From Ferruginibacter sp. (GTDB taxonomy: Bacteria > Bacteroidota > Bacteroidia > Chitinophagales > Chitinophagaceae): a stretch of 64,000 nucleotides of DNA. Numbering within the stretch: the stretch's first letter is position 1; the number at the start of each line of letters is the position of its first letter. The position numbers and the translations under genes were made by a program. The notes below the pieces were generated by a model. That model did not search any database, was not told the origin of the DNA, and saw nothing but the letters and a program-made list of their open reading frames with translations. The stretch is from assembly GCA_014379905.1 (NCBI GenBank), contig JACMKX010000065.1, positions 1-64,000 on the forward strand, given 5' to 3'. This document shows, in pieces, positions 31,245 through 41,715 of the stretch.

Positions 31245-33767
31245 TTATTTTTTTAACTGCTGCTGCATCTTCAAAATCCTGTCTTCCAGTTTTTCTGAAC
31301 TCAAAGTTTCTCTCATGCTATCTACTTTTATGGGGAAACAAAACGGGGTGAGTTGTTTCGGAAATTCAATCATGATCTTACTTTGCTGAATGCGTTGCAA
31401 CATATGTCTTAACCTGGGCTCATCCATTTGCTGGTCCATTACTTCATTGTAGGCCTGGCGCAGCAACAAATTACCGGGCTCATATTCAGCAAATACATTA
31501 AAGAGGAGCGAAGCCGAAGATTGTAAATGTCTTGCTTTTATTTTTTCTCCCGGCATGCCCTGGAATATCAAACCACCAATTACAGCAATATCCCTGAATT
31601 TTCTGCGGGCCATTTCTGAAGAATTTACTGCTTTGTTTATTTCTTCATACAAATTTTCTTCAGAAAATAATTCATAGGCATTGCTGTCGTCTAGCGGTAT
31701 GGGCTGGTCGCTGAGTAATTCAAAGCCATAATCGTTCATGGCAAAAGAAAAACTGATAGGAATTAATTTACTGATGCGGTAAGCCAGCAATGCCGCCATA
31801 GCTTCATGTACCAGTCTTCCTTCAAACGGGTAAACAAATAAATGAAAACCATCTTTTGTTTCAATGTGTTCGATTAGTAATTCATTTTCTTTTGGAAGAT
31901 GCGATAGTTTTTCCTGCAGTTGAAAAAGAGGTTTTAATGCATGTAATTCAGGGTCTTTTTTTGCTGTGGCATTTCCTGCATCCGATAATTTTTTGCGCAG
32001 CATAAAACCAAGATTGGCACTCAGTGGCATACGGCCTCCATCCCAGCTGGGTACAATTGATTTGCTGGCATTGCTTTTTTTAACCAGCGCAGTCATGTCT
32101 TTAATGCCAACAAATTCTAAATTCCTCCCGGCAAGTGTAAACACATCACCGGGGTTTAAACGGCTAATAAAATATTCTTCTATCACGCCCACATAACCAC
32201 CGCTTATAAATTTTACCTTGAGCATGGGGCTGCTTACAATGGTACCAATGTGCAGGCGGTGCCTCATGGCCATACGACGGCTGGTAATTTTATACAAACC
32301 ATCAATAATATCTATTTTTTTATAATCATCGTATTGCTTTAATGCAACCCCACCCTGGGTAAGAAATTGCAATAGCTGGTTCCATTCTTCCTTTGTTAAG
32401 GATGAATAACAAAAACTCGTTTTCACCTCTTCATAAATAGCTTCAGGATAAAAACCATCACCCACTGCCAGTGTACTCAGGTATTGCAGCAATACATCAT
32501 AACACATTACCTGTGGTTGCCTGCTTTCAATAAACGATTCTTCTATGGCTTCCCGCAATGCAGCCACTTCAATCAATTCCAATGAATGCGTAGGTAAAAA
32601 ATAAATGATACTTTCAGCATCGGGCCGGTGGCCACTCCGGCCCGCTCTTTGTAAAAAGCGTGCAACACCTTTTGGTGATCCAACCTGTATTACTGTTTCC
32701 ACGGGTCGAAAGTCCACACCCAAATCAAGGCTGGAGGTACACACTACCGCGGTAAGCGTTCCGGTGTGCAGAGCTTCCTCTACCCAAATTCTTAATTCCT
32801 GTTCTATGCTGCCGTGATGGAGTGCAATGGCGCCGGAAAGTTCGGGTTCAATGAGTAATAGTTGCTGGTACCATCTTTCGCTCATACCTCTTGTGTTAAT
32901 AAAGATGAGCGTAGTTTGATTATTTTCTAAAATGGGTAAAACTTTATCGGCCAGTTTAATACCCAGATGGCCAGCCCAGGGAAATTTTTCAATTTCATCC
33001 GGCATTACCGGGTGAATGGATATTTTTTTATAAATGTCTGCTCTTATAATGATGCCTTCTTCTTTAAGCGGAGCCAGCAATACTTCTTTAGCTTCCTCTA
33101 AATTTCCGATGGTAGCTGAAATTCCCCAAACCGAAAGGTTGAAGTTTGAAGTTTGAAGGTTGACAGAACTGACTTCTGACTCCTGACTTATGAACTTATT
33201 TTTTATGCCGATGAGCCTGGTAATTGCCAGCTCCACCTGTACGGCTCTTTTGCTCCCTAATAATTCATGCCACTCATCTACTGCAATGATGCGAAGCTTC
33301 TTAAAATTATCAGCATAATTTTTTTGCGCCAGTAATAAATGCAGGCTTTCCGGGGTAATGATGAGAATTTCCGGCATCTGTCTTTTTTGGCGGGCCCTTT
33401 CATTGGGGGCCGTATCGCCATTGCGCATGCCCACCTGCCATTGCATGCCCAGTTCCAAAATCACTTCTTCCATTGCCCGGCCTATGTCTTTTGCGAGCGC
33501 ACGCAAGGGGGTGATCCATAATAACCGGAGGCCATTGTTCTTTTTTACGGTGAACTCTTTGGGATATTCATTAATGAACTGGATGAGGGCGCCTAAAAAG
33601 ACAGCATAAGTTTTGCCGGAACCGGTGGGTGCGTTTACAAGTCCGGAAGAGGATTGAGAAATAGCCCTCCACGCATCTGCCTGAAAAGGAAATGGACTTA
33701 TATTTCTGGTGCCAAGCCAATTGTTGATGACTACCACTCCCGGTGATGGTTCCTTCATTATTTTCAC
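31245..33767 (-). CDS. Lhr-like DEXH helicase (ligase-associated type)
   Basis: An 840-residue helicase of the type found with DNA ligase-associated repair proteins. In order: PFQADAWRAI (Q-like), APTGSGKT (~40-47), DEWHE (motif II, ~168), WGISATIGN (motif III), LIFINTRG, HHGSIEQELR, CTSSLDLGVDFRPV and QRAGRSGH (motif VI). The long C-terminal half is the Lhr-type domain. An insertion of ~18 residues before motif III (about 193-211) is encoded by iterated GTTTGAAG/GACTTCTGACTCC words. The usual partners (ligase, exonuclease, phosphoesterase) are not adjacent. Confidence 0.93.
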   Translation of the reverse strand: MKIMKEPSPGVVVINNWLGTRNISPFPFQADAWRAISQSSSGLVNAPTGSGKTYAVFLGALIQFINEYPKEFTVKKNNGLRLLWITPLRALAKDIGRAMEEVILELGMQWQVGMRNGDTAPNERARQKRQMPEILIITPESLHLLLAQKNYADNFKKLRIIAVDEWHELLGSKRAVQVELAITRLIGIKNKFISQESEVSSVNLQTSNFNLSVWGISATIGNLEEAKEVLLAPLKEEGIIIRADIYKKISIHPVMPDEIEKFPWAGHLGIKLADKVLPILENNQTTLIFINTRGMSERWYQQLLLIEPELSGAIALHHGSIEQELRIWVEEALHTGTLTAVVCTSSLDLGVDFRPVETVIQVGSPKGVARFLQRAGRSGHRPDAESIIYFLPTHSLELIEVAALREAIEESFIESRQPQVMCYDVLLQYLSTLAVGDGFYPEAIYEEVKTSFCYSSLTKEEWNQLLQFLTQGGVALKQYDDYKKIDIIDGLYKITSRRMAMRHRLHIGTIVSSPMLKVKFISGGYVGVIEEYFISRLNPGDVFTLAGRNLEFVGIKDMTALVKKSNASKSIVPSWDGGRMPLSANLGFMLRKKLSDAGNATAKKDPELHALKPLFQLQEKLSHLPKENELLIEHIETKDGFHLFVYPFEGRLVHEAMAALLAYRISKLIPISFSFAMNDYGFELLSDQPIPLDDSNAYELFSEENLYEEINKAVNSSEMARRKFRDIAVIGGLIFQGMPGEKIKARHLQSSASLLFNVFAEYEPGNLLLRQAYNEVMDQQMDEPRLRHMLQRIQQSKIMIEFPKQLTPFCFPIKVDSMRETLSSEKLEDRILKMQQQLKK

Positions 33768-33993
33768 AATTTCCTTATTTATTACTACAGAACCGGAAAG
33801 ATTTTGTTTAATAATAAATATTTTTGTTTATCGTCATGTTTAAAGCGTTGTCTTTTTTTATTTTTAGTCAAAGGAAGGGGTTTAAGCTGGCTAATTAACT
33901 CCTCCGTTACAGCTTTCTCAAATCATTTTACGGCCTGCATATTTTCTATACGTTCTTTTCTTATATTCGTTGTTTAAAAAAATTAACTGAAAT

Positions 33994-36900
33994 ATGAAAA
34001 AAGCTTTACTACTTACAGTATTGTTTGCTTCGTTTACCATCCTCGGCTTTTCACAAAGTGATAAGTTTTGGTCGCCCAATTACGAAAGCAAAACTACTAT
34101 CACTACTGACAAAGCTGTTGCAAGACAGTCTTTTCCAAAGGAGTTCAAATTATTCAATTTGAATATTTCCTCATTAAAACAAGAGTTATTCAAGGTAGTG
34201 GATAATGCGCAAAAACATTCCACTATCATTTCTTTACCCAATGCTGAAGGACAGCTGGAGAATTTTGAGGTTTTTGAAGCTTCAAATTTTGAACCTGCGC
34301 TACAGGCCCGTTTCCCCGAGATCAGGGCATTTTCCGGTAAGGGGTTGTCTGATAAGTATGCAACCTTAAAGTTGAGTATTTCTCCGCAGGGAATTCAGAC
34401 AATGATCTTCAGAACCGGAAAAGTGAATGAATTCATTGAAGCATATTCAAAAGATCATGCTGTATATGCTGTTTTTAAATCGGTAAGAGATAAAGGGCAA
34501 CTTCCATGGACCTGTTCTACTCAGGATCATGAAATGTTTGCAGGTATTAACAGGGAGATCCCTGCCCGTGGCAATGGTATCGAAAGCTCAGCAGGCGAAT
34601 TAAAAACCATGCGTCTGGCGCAATCCTGCAATGGTGAATATTCCAATTATTTTGGTGCCTTCAATAACACCCAGGTAGCATTGGTATTGGCAGCATTCAA
34701 TGCAACCCTGACCCGTTGTAATGGAGTGTATGAAAAAGACCTGGCGCTGCATTTAAACCTTATTCCTAATACAGCAGATGTTATCTATTATGATCCTCCT
34801 ACCGATCCATATACTACGCTTGGTGCATGGAATGGACAACTTCAGGCAACTTTAAATGCTGTTATTGGTGCGGCTAACTATGACATTGGTCATATGTTTG
34901 GCGCAAGTGGTGGTGGTGGCAATGCCGGCTGTATAGGCTGCGTTTGCGGAACATTAAAAGGAAGCGGTATCACTTCTCCAGCTGATGGTATTCCGGAAGG
35001 AGACAATTTTGATATTGATTACGTGGTGCATGAAGTAGGGCATCAATTGGGAGCCAATCATACTTTCTCTATGAATACAGAAGGAACTGGTGTAAATAAA
35101 GAGGTTGCTTCTGGTATCACTATTATGGGGTACGCAGGTATCGTGCCTGGCTTAAATGCAGCTGCACATTCAATAGATATCTTTCACCAGAGTTCAATTG
35201 AGCAAATTCAAAATAACCTCGCTACAAAAACATGCCCGGTTACAACCAATATAACAGCGAACAACGCTACACCGGTTGTAGCGCCTGTGGCCAACTATAC
35301 TATTCCAATAAGCACACCTTTTGCCCTTACCGGTTCGGCAACTGATGCCAATGCCGCTGATGTACTTACCTATTGCTGGGAGCAAAATGATAATGCCGGA
35401 GCTGCAGGTACTACGGGTAATGCCAGTGTGGCAAGTCCAACCAAAACGGCCGGACCAAACTTTCTATCATTTGTCCCAACAGTTTCTCCAACAAGAACTT
35501 TTCCCCGAATTCAATCCATCTTAGCGGGTGCGGTTACCACATCGGGAACTTTATTTGCGGGAAATAATATCAATATCGAAGCACTAAGTTCTGTTGCAAG
35601 AACCCTGAACTTCAGGTTAACCGTGAGGGATAATTCACTCTATAATTCTACAGCCCCGATCAAAGTTGGCCAAACTGCTTTTACCGATATGGTTGTAACA
35701 GTTAATGCAGGTTCAGGTCCTTTTGCTGTTACCAGCCCCAATACCAATGTTTCATGGGAAGCAGGCAGCACACAAAATGTACAATGGTCTGTAAACAATA
35801 CTACAGCTGCACCGGTTAGCTGCGCAAATGTTCGCATACTGTTGTCTACAGATGGTGGTTTCACTTTCCCTACTGAATTAGTGGCAAGTACCCCTAATGA
35901 TGGCAGCGAAGCTGTTACTATCCCGGGTCCTCCATCTACTACTGCAAGAATTAAAGTAGAATCAGTTGGAAATATCTTCTTTGATATCTCTAATACTAAC
36001 TTTACTATTGCTATCCCGGCCTCAGGTTTTGCGTTTACACCTGGCGCTGCTGCTACGGCGGCTTGCCCTTCTCCTGCAACAGTAGCTGCAAGTCTTGCAA
36101 CTACTTCAACCGGTGGCTTTAATACGCCTATTGTTTTAACAGCTTTACCGGCAACAATACCTGCAGGAACTACGGTGACTTTTTCTTCTAATCCGTTAAC
36201 ACCAGGCAGTGCCACATTTGTAACACTTAACAACGCCAATGCCCTGGCTAACGGTACTTACAACGTTACCGTACAAGGTGTGGCAGGTGTAATTACGCAA
36301 ACCAGCACGGTGAGTTTCGTAATTTCTGCAGGTACAGCTCCTACCGTTACAGCACCCGCTGATATCACGGTATGTGCGGGCGCAACGGCAAACTTTAGCG
36401 TAACAACTTCAGGTCCTGCGGTAACAGGTTATCAATGGCAGGTGAATACCGGTGCCGGTTTTGCAAATATAGCCGGAGCTACTTCTGCATCTTATACAAC
36501 AGCTGCTACCACAGCAGCTATGAATGGATACTTATACAGGGTAATAGCAACAGGTCAGTGTGGAACAGCTACTTCAGCAGCTGCTACCCTTACTGTAAAT
36601 TCTGCAGCCGCTATTACAACTCAGCCTGCTACACAGGTAGTATGTGCGGGTAATAATGCCAGTTTTGGTGTTGTTGCAACAGGAGCGGGCCTTACCTATC
36701 AATGGCAACTAAATTCGGGCGCTGGTTTTGCAAACGTTGCAGGAGCTACGGCTGCCACTTACACAATAAATGCGGTAACACTCGCCCAAAACGGTCACCT
36801 GTACCAGGTTATTGTAACCGGTACCTGCGGATCGCCGGTAACTTCGGCTACAGCAGCCCTTAACGTGGGTAATTCAGCAGCTATTACCGGCCAGCCGGTA

Positions 36901-38526
36901 AACCAAATAGTGTGCGTTGGAGCTAATCCTGTAAACTTTAGTGTTACAGCAACGGGTTCCTCTCTAACTTATCAATGGCAGGTGAATACCGGAGCAGGCT
37001 TTACAAATATAGCGGGCGCAACAGCACCCACTTATAATGCAGGCCCTGCCACAGCAGCTATGAATGGTTACCAGTACAGGGTAAATGTATTTAGCTGTAT
37101 ACCTACTCCAATTACGTCGAATACAGTAAGCTTAACCGTAAACCTGGTTACTGCAGTCACCACCGAACCAACAAATAGCGTGGTTTGTGCAGGAACAACT
37201 ACAACATTTACCGTTTTTGCAGCAGGAACTGCAAATGCTTATCAATGGGAATATTCCGTAAGTGGTTGTTCCGGACCATGGGTTACCGTTCCAAACGCAG
37301 CTCCTTATTCAGGAGCTAATACGGCAACATTAACCATAACTGCACCTGCTGCTACACTTAGCGGGTATGGGTTCCGTGCTGTTATAACCGGCACATGTAA
37401 TGCAGTAACTTCAGGCTGCGCTGTTTTAACAGTGAATACCCCAATAGTTGTAACCACACAACCGGCAGACGCATCAGTATGTTTACCTACCAGTACAACA
37501 TCCTTTAGCGTGGCCGTTACAGGTACAGCACCAACCTATCAGTGGCAGGTTAGTACCGATGGCGGTACCACCTGGACCAACGTGGCAGCTGCAACTTTAG
37601 CTACTTTAACAGTTAATGGTTTAACAGTGGCCATGAATGGTTATCAATACAGGGTAGTAATAGCAGGAACATGTACCACAAGCTTTAACTCGAATGTGGC
37701 AACGCTTGCAGTAAATTCGCCGGTTGCCATTACGGATCAACCAGATGATGCAAGCGTTTGCGAAGGCAATAATACATCGTTTGCAGTAACAGCTACAGGT
37801 AGTACAATTACCTACCAATGGCAGGTGAGGAAAAACGGCGGACCATTTACTAATGTTACCAACGCAGGTCCGTATACAGGGGCTACTACCCCAACGCTTA
37901 ACATAACCAACGCTACATCCGCACTGGGTGGTACAGAGTATAGGGTGGTGGTATCAGGCGTGCCTTGCGGATCAGTTAATTCAGATACGGCATCACTTAC
38001 CGTGAATGCTTTACCTGGCGTAGTACTGGTAGCCGCTGAATATGCCAACTTAACACCCTACACACCATCAGGTTTATATAGTACAGTGAGTCCTCCAACA
38101 GGCACTTACACGTATTTATGGAAAAGAGATGGTTCAGTGGTAGCAGGGGCAACGGCATCTTCCTTACCCGTAAATGTGGATTGGTTTGGAGAATATGATG
38201 TAACGGTAACCGACCAGAGTGGCTGTAGCCGCACTTCTAACAAAGTAACAGTAGCTGATTCTGTTGACAACCTGATCTTTATTTATCCAAATCCAAGTAC
38301 AGGAGTGTTCCAGGTAAGGTATTACAGTGCCGCCACTACTGAATATTCACTGAATGTATATGACGCAAGAGGAAGCAGGGTATGGACGAAAAAGTATCCT
38401 GTAACAAACCGTTACGAACAACTGCTTGTAGACCTTGGCAAAAATGCATCAGGTGTATACAAAGTAGATGTGAGAGATAAAAATGGTAAACGCCTTGCGG
38501 CAGGTAATGTGTTGATACAACGCTAA
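33994..38526 (+). CDS. T9SS-secreted metalloprotease with Ig-like repeats
   Basis: A 1510-residue surface or secreted protein. The signal is MKKALLLTVLFASFTILGFS; an N-terminal prodomain (~25-190) is followed by a reprolysin-type zinc metallopeptidase with HEVGHQLGANH (~346) and the downstream Met-turn (ITIMGYAG, ~370). Residues ~430-760 hold domains with Fn3-like strands, and residues ~785-1400 about seven Ig-like repeats (each near 90 residues, core YQWQVNTGAGFTNIAGAT). The C-terminal ~80 residues (from IFIYPNPSTGVF, ~1428) are a type A sorting domain for the type IX secretion system. The repeats probably act as a stalk or binding region; the substrate is unknown. It is followed by a strong terminator. 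Confidence 0.94.
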   Translation: MKKALLLTVLFASFTILGFSQSDKFWSPNYESKTTITTDKAVARQSFPKEFKLFNLNISSLKQELFKVVDNAQKHSTIISLPNAEGQLENFEVFEASNFEPALQARFPEIRAFSGKGLSDKYATLKLSISPQGIQTMIFRTGKVNEFIEAYSKDHAVYAVFKSVRDKGQLPWTCSTQDHEMFAGINREIPARGNGIESSAGELKTMRLAQSCNGEYSNYFGAFNNTQVALVLAAFNATLTRCNGVYEKDLALHLNLIPNTADVIYYDPPTDPYTTLGAWNGQLQATLNAVIGAANYDIGHMFGASGGGGNAGCIGCVCGTLKGSGITSPADGIPEGDNFDIDYVVHEVGHQLGANHTFSMNTEGTGVNKEVASGITIMGYAGIVPGLNAAAHSIDIFHQSSIEQIQNNLATKTCPVTTNITANNATPVVAPVANYTIPISTPFALTGSATDANAADVLTYCWEQNDNAGAAGTTGNASVASPTKTAGPNFLSFVPTVSPTRTFPRIQSILAGAVTTSGTLFAGNNINIEALSSVARTLNFRLTVRDNSLYNSTAPIKVGQTAFTDMVVTVNAGSGPFAVTSPNTNVSWEAGSTQNVQWSVNNTTAAPVSCANVRILLSTDGGFTFPTELVASTPNDGSEAVTIPGPPSTTARIKVESVGNIFFDISNTNFTIAIPASGFAFTPGAAATAACPSPATVAASLATTSTGGFNTPIVLTALPATIPAGTTVTFSSNPLTPGSATFVTLNNANALANGTYNVTVQGVAGVITQTSTVSFVISAGTAPTVTAPADITVCAGATANFSVTTSGPAVTGYQWQVNTGAGFANIAGATSASYTTAATTAAMNGYLYRVIATGQCGTATSAAATLTVNSAAAITTQPATQVVCAGNNASFGVVATGAGLTYQWQLNSGAGFANVAGATAATYTINAVTLAQNGHLYQVIVTGTCGSPVTSATAALNVGNSAAITGQPVNQIVCVGANPVNFSVTATGSSLTYQWQVNTGAGFTNIAGATAPTYNAGPATAAMNGYQYRVNVFSCIPTPITSNTVSLTVNLVTAVTTEPTNSVVCAGTTTTFTVFAAGTANAYQWEYSVSGCSGPWVTVPNAAPYSGANTATLTITAPAATLSGYGFRAVITGTCNAVTSGCAVLTVNTPIVVTTQPADASVCLPTSTTSFSVAVTGTAPTYQWQVSTDGGTTWTNVAAATLATLTVNGLTVAMNGYQYRVVIAGTCTTSFNSNVATLAVNSPVAITDQPDDASVCEGNNTSFAVTATGSTITYQWQVRKNGGPFTNVTNAGPYTGATTPTLNITNATSALGGTEYRVVVSGVPCGSVNSDTASLTVNALPGVVLVAAEYANLTPYTPSGLYSTVSPPTGTYTYLWKRDGSVVAGATASSLPVNVDWFGEYDVTVTDQSGCSRTSNKVTVADSVDNLIFIYPNPSTGVFQVRYYSAATTEYSLNVYDARGSRVWTKKYPVTNRYEQLLVDLGKNASGVYKVDVRDKNGKRLAAGNVLIQR

Positions 38527-38550
38527 TACTGCAAAAGGTATAAAATAATA

Positions 38551-38580
38551 AAGAGGCCGTCACAATTGTGGCGGCCTTTG
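38551..38580. terminator. terminator after the metalloprotease gene
   Basis: AAGAGGCCG (38551-38559) pairs with CGGCCTTTG (38572-38580) around an ACAATTGT core. The site is convergent with the periplasmic-binding gene. Confidence 0.8.
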
Positions 38581-38659
38581 TTATTATTTTATCGAATGTA
38601 AAAGAATGAAGCAGCAGAAGAAAAAGAAACAGGAGATCACGGATAACAGGTGCCAATTA

Positions 38660-38722
38660 CCCGCGTGTTCCGGAAACCAGTATCCAGCATCAAGTATCCA
38701 GCATCAAGTATCCACTACCCCC
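38660..38722. repeat. word repeat, CAAGTATCCAG set
   Basis: CCAGTATCCAGCATCAAGTA and CAGCATCAAGTATCCACTAC repeat the TATCCAG words seen at 6110-6285, here in one orientation only. Confidence 0.55.
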
Positions 38723-39910
38723 TTACAACGCCCTTGAAAACGTTCCGTTCAATATTTTAATGAGATAGAGATTTTTGTTTTCAAAATAATCAGGAACTTC
38801 TGTATTCTTTGTAGTGAACACCGGTTTAAATTTATACTCACTGAAAATTTTATAGGGCTGTTCATTTAAATGGTTCATAAAATCGTCGGGATTACGGGAC
38901 AATAATTTTGAAAAAAGAAAAACTGTTTCATATCCTTTATAGGTCATGTCTGAAGGCATACCCCGGTATTTTTTCAAATAAATATCTTTTATCTTTTTGC
39001 TGAAGGCATCCCACTTATTATTGAAATAAGGGGTGGTAAAATAAACAGGAAAATCTTTTAGTTTTTTGTTACCTGATATAGATCGGAATCCTTCCCAGTT
39101 AGGCATGCCGATTAATTTAATACGGTATGTTTTACTGATGGACTGGCTGTAGGTGGCCAGCTCGTTTGCAAAAGTCTCATTTAAACTTCCACCTATAAAT
39201 ACTGAATTACGGTTGCTGTCTAATTTGTTTTTTATCATACTAAAATCAGCGCCTACAGTAATGGTTTCTATCTTAAGCAATGGTTTACCATCAGGTTCAT
39301 TAATGAGTTTAAAATTATCATTAATAGATTTTTCCTGAGTACCTGGTCTTGTTATCAAAAAGATTTTATCTGTACTGTTGCTTTGCAATAAATGGCTGTA
39401 TATGGCTTCACAATGAGCTTTCAATGTAGAAGTAACAATTACCAGGAATGGATTGGCCGTAATACCGCCATCATTTGGATAAGTTGCAGAAATAAAAGGT
39501 ATATTTTTTTGCTTCGCAAAATCTGCCAGTTGAAAATACTCCTGGTCTTTTACGGACCCAATGATAAGATCAATGCTATCCAGTTCTTTGTTTTGTATAA
39601 GTGAAACAACTGGTTTCAAAGTTGATTTTGAATCAAAAATTCTCGCATCAATATTACTGTAAAGCATCGGTAAACTATCCAGTGCAATTTGTGCACCTTG
39701 TACAAAGTCAAGTCCCGGCACTGCAAATTTTGGAAAATGTTTGCCGTACCTGTAACCATTATCACTAAATACCGAATCAAGATAAAGAGGGGCGAAAATA
39801 CCAACCCTATATGTTTTTAAGTTATTGGGGGGAGCCGGTTGAGCCTGTACAGCCATCTGGCCTGCCAGTAAAAACACAGCCATAAAAATAAATCGGGTTC
39901 TTTTTTGCAT
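38723..39910 (-). CDS. periplasmic-binding-protein-like (type 1) protein
   Basis: A 395-residue exported protein (signal MAVFLLAGQMAVQA). The fold-I pattern is seen: YRVGIFAPLYLDSVFSDNGY, then GLDFVQGAQIALDSLP, IDLIIGSVKDQEYFQLADFA, FISATYPNDGG and a Rossmann-like C-terminal half. No membrane permease or ATPase gene is near, so it may be a sensor or a wall-related protein and not an ABC importer. It starts 26 bp after the guaA stop and forms a unit with it, an arrangement I have seen in other Bacteroidota. Confidence 0.8.
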   Translation of the reverse strand: MQKRTRFIFMAVFLLAGQMAVQAQPAPPNNLKTYRVGIFAPLYLDSVFSDNGYRYGKHFPKFAVPGLDFVQGAQIALDSLPMLYSNIDARIFDSKSTLKPVVSLIQNKELDSIDLIIGSVKDQEYFQLADFAKQKNIPFISATYPNDGGITANPFLVIVTSTLKAHCEAIYSHLLQSNSTDKIFLITRPGTQEKSINDNFKLINEPDGKPLLKIETITVGADFSMIKNKLDSNRNSVFIGGSLNETFANELATYSQSISKTYRIKLIGMPNWEGFRSISGNKKLKDFPVYFTTPYFNNKWDAFSKKIKDIYLKKYRGMPSDMTYKGYETVFLFSKLLSRNPDDFMNHLNEQPYKIFSEYKFKPVFTTKNTEVPDYFENKNLYLIKILNGTFSRAL

Positions 39911-39936
39911 ACTAAGGGTTTACAATTCAATTTGGT

Positions 39937-41472
39937 TTATTCCCATTCTATTGTTGCCGGAGGCTTACTGCTTATATCGTATACTACGCGGTTTATTCCT
40001 CTTACATTGTTTATGATCTCGTTGCTCACATCAGCCAAAAATTCATACGGTAAATGAGCCCAGTCTGCCGTCATGCCGTCTACCGATGTTACAGCCCGGA
40101 GTGCAACCGTAAATTCATACGTTCTTTCATCGCCCATAACACCCACACTTTTTACAGGAAGCAAAATAGTGCCGGCCTGCCAAACCCTATCATATTCACC
40201 CGTTTTTTTAAGCAGGTCTGTATATATTTTATCTGCATCTTGCAATAACTGTACCTTTTCTTCTGTAACCTCCCCCAGTATCCTTATGGCCAGCCCCGGA
40301 CCGGGAAAAGGGTGGCGGCCCAGCATTTCACCGGGTATACCCAGCTCAGCACCGATCTTTCTTACTTCATCTTTAAATAATGACCTGAGTGGTTCCACCA
40401 GCTTCAGTTTCATTGTTTCCGGCAGACCACCTACATTGTGATGGCTTTTAATAGTAACGGAGGGTCCATGTACCGAAGCACTTTCTATTACATCCGGGTA
40501 AATAGTACCTTGTCCCAGCCACTCAATACCGGTTAACTTTTGCGCTTCCTGGTCAAAAATTTCAATAAAGGAACTGCCAATAGCCTTCCTTTTATCTTCC
40601 GGCAATACTTTGCCGGCAAGTTTGGTATAAAAATGTTCCCTGGCATTAACGCCGGTAACATTCAATCCAAGCTTTTTGTAAATTTCCAGTACCTCTTCAA
40701 ATTCATTTTTGCGCAACACGCCGTTGTCTACAAAAATGCCATATAAATTAGCACCAATAGCCCTGTGTATTAGAGTAGCAGCAACGGTACTGTCCACACC
40801 GCCGCTGAGGCCCATTACCACTTTACTGTGACCCAATTGTTTTTTTAGTGCTGCTACTGTTTCGGTTATATAGTGTGCTGATGTCCAGTCCTGTGTACAA
40901 CCACATATATTAATAAGGAAGTTTTTCAGGATCTTTTTCCCTTCGGTAGAATGATATACTTCCGGGTGGAACTGTAATCCGTAAATGGTATTGGCGGCGG
41001 TTTTGCTGCCTTTGAAAGCAGCCACCGGGATACTTTCGGTAGTGCCCAATAATTCAAAACCTTCCGGCAATGCTTTAATGGTATCGCTATGGCTCATCCA
41101 TACCTGGGAATTATCGGAAATGCCTTCCAGCAGGGCATCGGCTTTAGTTATGTTAAAACTTGCCCGCCCATATTCCCTTTTATTACTTTTAGCCACCAGG
41201 CCGCCTAAAATCTTAGCTGTAAGCTGGGCGCCGTAACAAACCCCCAATACGGGTAATTTATCAGCCATTGCTTTTATATCAACCATTGGCGCATCCTCCT
41301 GGTTTACCGAAAACGGTGACCCGGAAAGAATAATTCCTTTCAAAGCAGCGTCGTATTCTATTGGTTTGTTAAATGGAACAATTTCGCAGTAAACATTGGC
41401 TTCTCTTACCACGCGGGCAATTAACTGGGTGTATTGAGAGCCAAAATCGAGAATCAGGATCTTTTCTGTCAT
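39937..41472 (-). CDS. guaA: GMP synthase (glutamine-hydrolysing)
   Basis: A 511-residue enzyme from the ATG at 41472. The frame is open 10 codons further upstream, but [16 protein letters not shown] is the family's start. It converts XMP to GMP with glutamine and ATP. The class I amidotransferase domain has the Cys nucleophile in GVCYGAQL (~77) and the His/Glu pair in [10 protein letters not shown] (~167-175). The ATP pyrophosphatase domain has [12 protein letters not shown] (~219-230). The C-terminal dimerization domain ends PPATIEWE. Confidence 0.97.
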   Translation of the reverse strand: MTEKILILDFGSQYTQLIARVVREANVYCEIVPFNKPIEYDAALKGIILSGSPFSVNQEDAPMVDIKAMADKLPVLGVCYGAQLTAKILGGLVAKSNKREYGRASFNITKADALLEGISDNSQVWMSHSDTIKALPEGFELLGTTESIPVAAFKGSKTAANTIYGLQFHPEVYHSTEGKKILKNFLINICGCTQDWTSAHYITETVAALKKQLGHSKVVMGLSGGVDSTVAATLIHRAIGANLYGIFVDNGVLRKNEFEEVLEIYKKLGLNVTGVNAREHFYTKLAGKVLPEDKRKAIGSSFIEIFDQEAQKLTGIEWLGQGTIYPDVIESASVHGPSVTIKSHHNVGGLPETMKLKLVEPLRSLFKDEVRKIGAELGIPGEMLGRHPFPGPGLAIRILGEVTEEKVQLLQDADKIYTDLLKKTGEYDRVWQAGTILLPVKSVGVMGDERTYEFTVALRAVTSVDGMTADWAHLPYEFLADVSNEIINNVRGINRVVYDISSKPPATIEWE

Positions 41473-41504
41473 AGCGCTGCAAAGGTAAACCGAAAAGTTC
41501 ACGG

Positions 41505-41630
41505 TTCAAAAGGCTGTAGGTTATTAAGTTGATAAGTCAACACTTTATAAGTCAATGGGTCAAACGTCAGTTAAGTCAATAAGGCCATGAGCCATGATGA
41601 TGCTTACCTACTGACTTAAGGACTTTTACT
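41505..41630. repeat. word repeat, TAAGTCAATGG set
   Basis: GTTGATAAGTCAACACTTTA, AAGTCAATGGGTCAA and AGTTAAGTCAATAAGG alternate with reverse words (CTGACTTAAGG) in the upstream region of guaA. Confidence 0.55.
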
Positions 41631-41715
41631 AATGACAATAGACCTAAAGTATTATAACTTAGCTTATCACATATTTATTTTTTTATTTAATTTTACTTTT
41701 CAAAAAGTAAGCAAC

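Noticed and set aside
35640..36239. A 199-codon minus-strand frame opposite the metalloprotease gene
   Set aside because: It is a shadow of the Ala/Thr/Val-rich coding sequence, with no independent support.
36360..38000. DNA-level tandem repeats in the metalloprotease gene
   Set aside because: They follow from the Ig-like protein repeats and keep the reading frame, so no separate repeat element is needed.
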